Positions 43,302-48,762 of a stretch of DNA of 48,762 nt are shown piece after piece. Origin of the DNA: Parendozoicomonas haliclonae (GTDB lineage: Bacteria > Pseudomonadota > Gammaproteobacteria > Pseudomonadales > Endozoicomonadaceae); assembly GCF_900174585.1 (NCBI RefSeq), contig NZ_FWPT01000017.1, forward strand, positions 1-48,762, read 5' to 3'. The translations under genes were made by a program, and so were the position numbers. Every line of letters starts with the position of its first letter. Positions within the stretch are counted from its first letter, which is position 1. The notes below the pieces were generated by a model. It was given only the letters and a program-made list of their open reading frames with translations, was not told the DNA's origin and did no database searches.

Positions 43302-43384
43302 ATTATTTAAAGGGCAGGGCGGAAAAAAACTGTAGGATCCCACAGAGATATTTCCGGCTATTCCGTGTTGTTGATGCAGGTCAG
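43302..43384 (-). promoter_or_regulatory. Porin 2 promoter: FNR-like site, LuxR-type palindrome, -10
   Basis: On the plus strand an FNR-like TTGATGCAGGTCAG lies at 43371-43384, a palindrome CTGTAGGATCCCACAG (one mismatch) at 43330-43345, and ATTATT, the -10 AATAAT on the coding strand, at 43302-43307. Centre distances are 40 bp and 33 bp. The palindrome shares the GGATCC core with rdhA 2. Confidence 0.7.
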
Positions 43385-43425
43385 TAAATTATCAAAGGAT
43401 TGTGTAAAGAGAGGGGGAGCCTGGA

Positions 43426-44193
43426 TCAGGTGATCTCCAGCTTCTCAGCGATTTTGATCAGGTGGAGGCGGTTTCTGGCCTGCAGCTTCTGCTTCAACTG
43501 TTCAATATGGTAATCCACCCCGCGCTCGGTGATGCAGAGTTGCTCACCAATCTGCCTACCGGAATAACCATTGGCAGCCAGCCGGATGATGCTGAGGGTC
43601 TTCTTGCTGAATGCACCCAGCTGCAGGTAAGGGTTGAATTGATCCCGGTAATGCAGCATCAGCTCAAGATGGTAGCCAAACAGCAGTTTGCCCAGCTCTG
43701 CGCCTTTATGTTCAAACCAGAGTGCCATATCCGTTTCCTGACGCCAGCTTTTCAGGAAGAATGTTGCTCCCCATTCGCTGCTGCAGAAGGCACTGATCGG
43801 CCAGGTGATAGCGGAGTTGTAGTTGTTATCACGCCCGCGTCTGGCTTTTTCACGGCTGTTCATAAATTCCACATTGGGGCGCTCAAACAGCTGCTGTTTT
43901 TTGGGGATGACATTGCTCTCTTTCATAATGCCAAGGTAGTGCTTGTACAGCTTGAACTCATCCTCGCTGGACGCGAGTGAGGTTTTGGCGGTAGCAATAT
44001 GACTGAGTTTGAACAGACGGTCGGCAGCCGGCGCATTGATATCATCAAAGATCCGGAAGGGAATGGCATCGTAGGTGAAGGAGTGAAATCCCATGATCTC
44101 AAGTTCAGCCATCAGGCTCTCTTTGATGCAGTCCAGAGGGCGCTTATGGGTAAATTCCTGAGACATCCAGCCAGCGGATAGATTCATGGACAT
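43426..44193 (-). CDS. LuxR-type solo regulator, copy 2
   Basis: A 255-residue regulator, paralog of the one at 38832-39599. The start at 44193 gives the same length and an aligned N-terminus (MSMNLSAGWMSQEF...). The N-terminal ligand domain keeps FCSSEWGATFFLKSW. The C-terminal helix-turn-helix differs from copy 1 at a few places around the recognition helix (TERGVDYHIEQLKQKL here, SERGVDYHFELLRQKL in copy 1). That fits the change of palindrome core from GAATTC to GGATCC. The likely targets are porin 2 and rdhA 2, perhaps also porin 3. No synthase gene for an acyl-homoserine lactone is present nearby. Confidence 0.85.
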   Translation of the reverse strand: MSMNLSAGWMSQEFTHKRPLDCIKESLMAELEIMGFHSFTYDAIPFRIFDDINAPAADRLFKLSHIATAKTSLASSEDEFKLYKHYLGIMKESNVIPKKQQLFERPNVEFMNSREKARRGRDNNYNSAITWPISAFCSSEWGATFFLKSWRQETDMALWFEHKGAELGKLLFGYHLELMLHYRDQFNPYLQLGAFSKKTLSIIRLAANGYSGRQIGEQLCITERGVDYHIEQLKQKLQARNRLHLIKIAEKLEIT

Positions 44194-44364
44194 TGATGAT
44201 TGGGTTCCTGTCACACATATTTCCAGCAAGGCGCGGAGAGTACGTAAAAACACTGTCGTCGGTTTTGATATAAGACAGTAGAAGAAAGATTAACAGACAG
44301 GCGCAGATCAATTTTCGATCAGTTTAAGGCGGGGGTGCAGCCAGCCGATGCCCGGCTGACTGCA

Positions 44365-44387
44365 AGGAACCTGAGAGAATGGTTCCT
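44365..44387 (-). terminator. Weak hairpin after porin 3
   Basis: AGGAACC and GGTTCCT pair across a 9-base loop just downstream of porin 3 on the minus strand. There is no T run, so it may be a stabiliser rather than a terminator. Confidence 0.35.
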
Positions 44388-44402
44388 GAAACACAATGGC
44401 TA

Positions 44403-45752
44403 TCAGAACAGTTTAACGGTGTAATCGAGAATGATTCGGCCACCCTGGGTGTGGGTATAACCGCCGCCGTCACGCTGGAAACTGGTGGTCAGCCACAGGC
44501 CTTGCAGTGGACCATTAAACACTTCATAGGTAATACCGGCTGCGCCTTCCCAGGCATAGTCACGGGTCAGGGCATTAAAGCCGCCCACCTTGCGCGGCAT
44601 CAGGTCGGCATCCCAGCCATAAGCGCCCTGGGCAATCAGCGAGAGTTCCGGCAGACCAAATTCAGTCAGGGTGTAAGAACCACCAATGGAAACGGCTTTC
44701 ATATTGGCATGGCTGAAATCACTCCATCCCTGGGTGGTGTTGTTCAGGCCGCTCTTGATGTTATCGCTGAAGCGAATGTCGTAGTGCTCATCGCCCACCT
44801 GGCTGTAGCCACCCTTGATCAGCAGGTTCTTGCCGACCTTGACCATCAGGTTCAGAGCAAACATTTCTGCTTTGTGATCGTCGCCCTGTACATAGTACTT
44901 GTCACCTTCCTGCTTTTGGTAAACCGCTTGAGCAGAAACAAAGTTGCCTTTGCCCATTGGCATACCGGCTTCTACCGCGACCGCCATCTTCTTCAGGTAA
45001 TCTTTCTGATTGCCGTAATGGAAGCTGACGGTTGGGGTTTTGCCCTTCTGTCCGAGGGTCAGGCCGGCAAAGTCGAGCTGGAAGTCTGCACCGTTCGGGG
45101 TTTTGAGGGTGTTGTAGAAATTGGAGGTTTTGTTCATGCCACTGGTTTTGTGGGTGCTGTGACCATCGATCTGGGCCACATAACCACTGACCATCTTGTA
45201 ATGACCATTGACCTGCGCGCCCTGAAAGGTTTCTGGCATGGCATGGGTATTACGGGATTTGGCGAAAGGCATGTTCAACATCATGCGACCAACACGGCCA
45301 TTGTAACCGGCTTCCTTGTCGCCACCGCGGAATTTAATATTGGCAATACCTACCTGACTGGCATTACGGGTATCGTTATTGGCCCAAAGCTGGGTGGTTC
45401 TGAAATCACCATCGTTGGCCAGGGCATAGGCGCCCTGAACACCCAGATCAAAACCAATGGAATCCCACAGCCAGCCGGACTGGAAATCGGCCCAGACGGC
45501 AACGGCAGAATCCATACGCTCGGCAAATGGAACGCCTTCCTTAAAGGATGGATCGCGATAGCTGTCACGGTCATAGGTAACCGAGCGGAATTTAATATCC
45601 ATGGTGGCATCATCAACAAATGAACTGCCGGTATCCCAGTTAATTAAATCAAGATCATTCTTCGCCTGGGGGGCAAATGGGCTGGCGAGGGCTGCCTGCG
45701 AGGCAAAGGTCGCCCCGACAGCTAATGCTATCAATGTTTTTTGAATACGCAT
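44403..45752 (-). CDS. OprD-like outer-membrane porin, copy 3
   Basis: A 449-residue porin, paralog of the other two. A signal peptide ends near AALA (residue 23). The conserved blocks are FVDDATMDIKFRSVTYDRDSYRD, GRVGRMMLNMPF, VNGHYKMVSGYVAQIDG, FHYGNQKDYLKKMAVAVEAGMP and the C-terminal LDYTVKLF with a final Phe. It lies upstream of the LuxR copy 2 gene and has no rdhAB pair of its own. Its promoter follows the same design as the module promoters, but the palindrome has an AT-rich centre. It may be what remains of a third module or a generalist porin for the same pathway. Confidence 0.82.
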   Translation of the reverse strand: MRIQKTLIALAVGATFASQAALASPFAPQAKNDLDLINWDTGSSFVDDATMDIKFRSVTYDRDSYRDPSFKEGVPFAERMDSAVAVWADFQSGWLWDSIGFDLGVQGAYALANDGDFRTTQLWANNDTRNASQVGIANIKFRGGDKEAGYNGRVGRMMLNMPFAKSRNTHAMPETFQGAQVNGHYKMVSGYVAQIDGHSTHKTSGMNKTSNFYNTLKTPNGADFQLDFAGLTLGQKGKTPTVSFHYGNQKDYLKKMAVAVEAGMPMGKGNFVSAQAVYQKQEGDKYYVQGDDHKAEMFALNLMVKVGKNLLIKGGYSQVGDEHYDIRFSDNIKSGLNNTTQGWSDFSHANMKAVSIGGSYTLTEFGLPELSLIAQGAYGWDADLMPRKVGGFNALTRDYAWEGAAGITYEVFNGPLQGLWLTTSFQRDGGGYTHTQGGRIILDYTVKLF

Positions 45753-45915
45753 GGAAACGACTCAATCCTTGTGCTGTGTGTGCTTTGTTTTCCTGCTGGC
45801 CAATGCGGGATGTGAGAGACTGAATAATCAGACAGGCCGAAACCAGGAGTTTGTCAGTAGAGAGAGTTATGGCCTGATGCGATAACGTGGCAACAAAGGT
45901 CTGGCTTCGAGGGGG

Positions 45916-46008
45916 ATTATCGGAAGGGCGTCGGCAAAAATAACTATCAAAAATTATAGTCAAACGGCTGTTATTTCAGTTAACGGCACCGATTTTGATA
46001 TGGGTCAG
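45916..46008 (-). promoter_or_regulatory. Porin 3 promoter: FNR-like site, variant palindrome, -10
   Basis: On the plus strand TTGATATGGGTCAG (45995-46008) resembles an FNR site. ACTATCAAAAATTATAGT (45943-45960) has perfect ACTAT/ATAGT arms but a different centre from the other four promoters. The coding-strand -10 GATAAT lies at 45916-45921. Centre distances are 50 bp and 33 bp. The region 45753-46220 contains no gene. Confidence 0.6.
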
Positions 46009-46220
46009 TTTTCAGCGTTGGCGGGTTATTGTCTTTGCATGAATTGTGTGTTCGCTTTGTCAGTTGTTTCTATTTATTAATTTACGGATTAATGACAAAT
46101 GTGGCGTGAGAAGTGGAATCGGATTGGGCGAGATTAAAAATGCGTTAAAGGTGGTATTGAATTGCGACCCCTCCCTGACAGAGCAGGGAAGGTAAGTACG
46201 AAAAGGGAAACAATCAGCAC

Positions 46221-46808
46221 TCAGGCTATACCCAGTGTTACCTGCAAATCCTTGAGAATAATGGCATCGACAGCAGGAAGATCCAGTGACGGGTCATCCA
46301 GATAGGTGTAACTGGACAGGCTAAAAGCCGTGCCGCTGAGTTTCCATGCACACTGGCGAGGTGGCAGTATTGGCTTGAACAGCCCCTGACTGCATCCCTG
46401 CTCGATTAGAGACTCGATGCTGTCGGTATAACTGGTCATACCCTGGCAGAATTCCTGTTTCAGGCCTTCATTGCGCCACATCTCATCAGCAGCACTCAGC
46501 CAGATGCGGGTATCAAATTCACGGTCGGGAATATTAGATGGTAGTAACAGTCTGCATAATGCATCGTAGGGTGACAGCCCTTCAATAGCCTGCAGATCAT
46601 ATTCATGGGCTGACTGCACAGCATAATGGACCGCTTCCTGTTTCAGATTGTCCAGCGAAGAAAAATGGTGGTGAATGGTGCCGGTAGCTGTTCCCATCTC
46701 TGCAGCTACCTTACGGGCGGTAATGCCGGCAAAGCCATGGGCAACAGCCAGCCGCAGGGTGGCATCCAGTATCGCTTTACGCTTTTCCTCTTTGGGCAGG
46801 TAACTCAT
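46221..46808 (-). CDS. TetR-family transcriptional regulator
   Basis: A 195-residue repressor from the ATG at 46808 (MSYLPKEEKRKAILDATLRL). The longer frame from 46973 would overlap the upstream gene. The N-terminal helix-turn-helix spans about residues 10-55, with AVAHGFAGITARKVAAEMGTATGTIHHHFSSLDNL. The rest is a helical ligand-binding domain (about 60-195). A 34-bp palindrome lies about 40 bases upstream of the start and is a likely autoregulatory site. Its ligand and target genes are unknown; neither the porin promoter downstream nor the proline-rich gene upstream has a copy of the palindrome elsewhere. Confidence 0.87.
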   Translation of the reverse strand: MSYLPKEEKRKAILDATLRLAVAHGFAGITARKVAAEMGTATGTIHHHFSSLDNLKQEAVHYAVQSAHEYDLQAIEGLSPYDALCRLLLPSNIPDREFDTRIWLSAADEMWRNEGLKQEFCQGMTSYTDSIESLIEQGCSQGLFKPILPPRQCAWKLSGTAFSLSSYTYLDDPSLDLPAVDAIILKDLQVTLGIA

Positions 46809-46849
46809 TAACCGCTCGTCAGCATTGTCTACACGAAATGACACATCAT

Positions 46850-46883
46850 AAAACCAACTTGAACATATGTCCAAGTTGGTTTT
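46850..46883. promoter_or_regulatory. 34-bp palindrome, candidate TetR operator or terminator
   Basis: AAAACCAACTTG and CAAGTTGGTTTT flank a central A-ACATATGT-C, giving a 34-bp palindrome with a single mismatched pair. It lies between the proline-rich gene's stop and the TetR start. The symmetric ACATATGT core suits a dimer-of-dimers operator. The A/T ends also make it a fair bidirectional terminator. Confidence 0.6.
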
Positions 46884-46914
46884 GGAGAATAAACCCGCAA
46901 ATACCTCTCGATGT

Positions 46915-48636
46915 TTACTCTGGTGAACTGAGTGTGGCGGACAAGTTCTGGATTTTAGTCTGAAACGCCCCAAAGTTTTTCTTGTGATTGGCTATGATGC
47001 CTCTTTCCAGTGCCGGATTTTGTACCTGTAAGGTTGCTGTGTATTCCACATCAGCCTGTTGGTTCTCCTTGGGATAAAGCAATGTCGCTTCCATCTCCAG
47101 GGGATCCTGCATGATAACGTCGTAAAGTTTATCTGCCCCCGCCGAAATACGGGTTCTTAAAAGATTATATTCTCCCAGCAGGTGGTAATTTCCTTCACCG
47201 AAAGGCGTGTCCCGGAATAGTATCGGGTAATCTCCCAAAGCCATCATCAGGAAGGTCGTCATGATATTCATGCTGTTCTGCCTTTCGTTAAGAAACGGGC
47301 GAATCAGAAATTCCATCATCAGGCGGAAGTCTGTGGAAATATCAATTGCAGTTTCATTGCTGGCTTTACGGCTCAGTGCCATCTGAATCAGATAGCGCAT
47401 CGCGGGAATCATCTGATCCGCAGGATAGGTTGCAATGGTCATTTTATCCGTGACCGAAGTCTGAGGGATAGGGTTTGGCATCGCCTCACTGGCGCGCCAG
47501 AATTTAGGAGGGTCGAAGCTTATCCATTTTTTATAGGTTTGCTGTTCATCGTTTAAAAACTTGGCTTCACGCCTCATTTCCAACAACGGGTGATTAGCAA
47601 TCTGGGTTGCGAGATCGCGGGCATCAGCATCAGTATGGGTGCTCAGATAATTAACAAAATTCTGATGAATGCGAACCAGTCCATCAAATTGATTGGCCTG
47701 GAATCGCGTGATTTCAAAAGAAAGCGTAGTGGCGTCTTTACGAAACAATTCCCCATGCGTCTGAGTATCAAAATCGCGGGTCAGGAAATCATCTGTAAAT
47801 ACGTAATTGTAGGCAAGGTCGTAATTGTCAAAAGTCTGTGGTTCCAACAGGACATTAATGGACAGAAATAAATTAAGCAGGTAATGACTAAGTAAGGGAA
47901 TATCGGGCTCAGCACCATTCGTTGTTCTGTTGTATTCGATCAATTCCAGAAAGTGCAGGAATCCCCACCAAAGGTTGCCCGCCTTGGCAATCATCAGCTC
48001 GGTATCAGCATCAAGGCGTGTTGTTGCACCTCTTCCCCGCTCAGATTTCGCAACATTGTTAAAGTCAGTAAACAGCAGCCGGGTTAATAGCCGCTCAGGA
48101 ATCGCCTGAACCCGTTGAGTGATCGTTGGCACATCTAGTGCCAGTTGCAAATTGACATCCGAATGTAGCTGTGATGGTTCAGGTACTGCTTGAGAAGGCG
48201 CAGGTGAAGGAACGCTTTGGTTTACAATTGGTGTGACGTCAGGTGTGACATTTGTTGGTGGCGAAGAGGGCGGATTAAAGGGTGTTAATGAACCTTGCTG
48301 CAGTTGAGCCGCCATAGTCTGAACGATACTGCCTGTACCGGGTGGGACAGTTGTACCCGTCATCGTAGGAGGTGATGGCGTTGCTGATTGACTGGCACCC
48401 ACAGTTGATACAGGTGGTACTGATGGCACTACTGGTGGTACTGGAACTGTGGTTCCCTGCTGCGAAGGTAAAAGCGTACTGTTGGTTTTTTTTAGCTGAA
48501 ACTGCCTAAGCTGTGCCGCCAGAGAATTGACTGGATCAGGCTGATTGTCACTGACGGGTGGTGGCGTTTGAGCACCGGGATCGACAAATGGGTTTGTCGA
48601 TGAAACAGGTAGTGGTGGTGATTGGAACAGTGACAT
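46915..48636 (-). CDS. Unrecognised protein with proline-rich N-terminal region
   Basis: A 573-residue protein that I cannot assign to a family. Residues 1 to about 165 are low-complexity, rich in Pro, Ser, Thr, Val and Gln (for example TVPVPPVVPSVPPV). They include two similar short units, NSLAAQLRQFQL near residue 38 and QTMAAQLQQGSL near 107. From about 170 onward a globular, mostly helical domain begins, with many aromatic residues (NLWWGFLHFLELIEYN, FLMMALGDYPILF). There is no classical signal peptide or membrane helix. A disordered N-terminus with a folded C-terminal domain is seen in secreted effectors and in scaffold proteins. Neither is shown here. The ribosome binding site is weak. 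It appears monocistronic. Confidence 0.7.
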   Translation of the reverse strand: MSLFQSPPLPVSSTNPFVDPGAQTPPPVSDNQPDPVNSLAAQLRQFQLKKTNSTLLPSQQGTTVPVPPVVPSVPPVSTVGASQSATPSPPTMTGTTVPPGTGSIVQTMAAQLQQGSLTPFNPPSSPPTNVTPDVTPIVNQSVPSPAPSQAVPEPSQLHSDVNLQLALDVPTITQRVQAIPERLLTRLLFTDFNNVAKSERGRGATTRLDADTELMIAKAGNLWWGFLHFLELIEYNRTTNGAEPDIPLLSHYLLNLFLSINVLLEPQTFDNYDLAYNYVFTDDFLTRDFDTQTHGELFRKDATTLSFEITRFQANQFDGLVRIHQNFVNYLSTHTDADARDLATQIANHPLLEMRREAKFLNDEQQTYKKWISFDPPKFWRASEAMPNPIPQTSVTDKMTIATYPADQMIPAMRYLIQMALSRKASNETAIDISTDFRLMMEFLIRPFLNERQNSMNIMTTFLMMALGDYPILFRDTPFGEGNYHLLGEYNLLRTRISAGADKLYDVIMQDPLEMEATLLYPKENQQADVEYTATLQVQNPALERGIIANHKKNFGAFQTKIQNLSATLSSPE

Positions 48637-48762
48637 GATCTGTTCATTGGTTTTGGTCTGTGTCTGGTTCGGGGCAGGTACTGCAGGTGTTTCTTATAAC
48701 AATCTAACACTGCCGACAAATACAGAGGTCTATATGTCAGTGGTACTACTACAAATCAACAA

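Larger units (their letters stand above)
35215..44193 (-). repeat. Tandem duplicated LuxR-porin-rdhA-rdhB module
   Basis: Two modules with the same gene order and strand lie next to each other: 44193-39777 and 39599-35215. In each, a LuxR-type regulator comes first, then an OprD-like porin, then rdhA and rdhB. Matching proteins are of nearly equal length: 255 and 255, 457 and 463, 449 and 450, and 100 and 97 residues. The upstream regions also correspond base by base in part. The copies have diverged at protein level except for a conserved tract within rdhA. A third porin with a related promoter precedes the first module. Confidence 0.85.

Noticed and set aside
36940-43345. GAATTC and GGATCC sites as signs of vector or cloning artefact
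   Set aside because: They are centres of longer palindromes, occur in pairs at fixed promoter positions and are flanked by natural genomic sequence.
38832-44193. A quorum-sensing synthase gene paired with the LuxR regulators
   Set aside because: No frame near either regulator resembles a LuxI-type synthase; the regulators are treated as solos.
37155-45752. The three porins as members of the DUF1302 family
   Set aside because: They lack the RLGKQVLSWGES core seen in the true DUF1302 gene at 24996-26867 and instead match OprD-type start and strand patterns.
46169-46192. CTTCCCTG/CAGGGAGG inverted repeat as a terminator for the TetR gene
   Set aside because: A stem exists, but there is no T run on the minus strand and the position is about 30 bases past the stop; too weak to list.

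Overview
The window looks like a chromosomal stretch of a marine-type gammaproteobacterium; I cannot fix the genus. The clues are integron attC sites of the TAACAA...GCGTTA kind, gammaproteobacterial regulators and porins, FNR-like sites and PotF/TctABC-type uptake genes. No tRNA, rRNA, CRISPR array, phage or intact insertion sequence was seen.

Layout. Positions 1-2077 hold part of an integron cassette array on the minus strand: four attC sites, an ankyrin protein, a two-gene membrane cassette, a zinc-ribbon protein, and a short cassette present twice. No integrase gene is visible. Then come a serine hydrolase and an MscS channel (minus), and a tripartite tricarboxylate transporter tctC-tctB-tctA followed by an RraA-like gene (plus). 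From 10220 to 16323 lies a D-amino-acid locus: N-acyl-D-amino-acid deacylase, YfcC transporter and a PLP racemase on minus, divergent from a LysR regulator and a hydantoin-type racemase on plus. After several small or unknown genes there is a pair for acetylpolyamine amidohydrolase and a PotF-like binding protein (TTG start).

Positions 21542-33659 form an oxidative and envelope locus: a lipoprotein alkylsulfatase, a DUF1302 outer-membrane protein, a DUF1329 protein and a quinoprotein-like propeller in one minus-strand operon. With them are an AraC regulator, a PQQ-dependent dehydrogenase and a divergent secreted propeller protein with a single c-type heme site.

The most striking region is 35215-46008. 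A module of LuxR-type solo regulator, OprD-like porin and reductive dehalogenase pair (rdhA-rdhB) occurs twice in tandem, preceded by a third porin. All five promoters (two rdhA, three porin) have the same design when read toward the gene: an FNR-like site, then a short palindrome 39-50 bp on, then a -10 hexamer 33-37 bp further. The palindrome core is GAATTC in one module and GGATCC in the other, suggesting regulator and operator duplicated and diverged together. This would make dehalogenation respond to both low oxygen and a ligand sensed by the LuxR protein. The window ends with a TetR regulator beside a 34-bp palindrome and an unrecognised proline-rich 573-residue protein.
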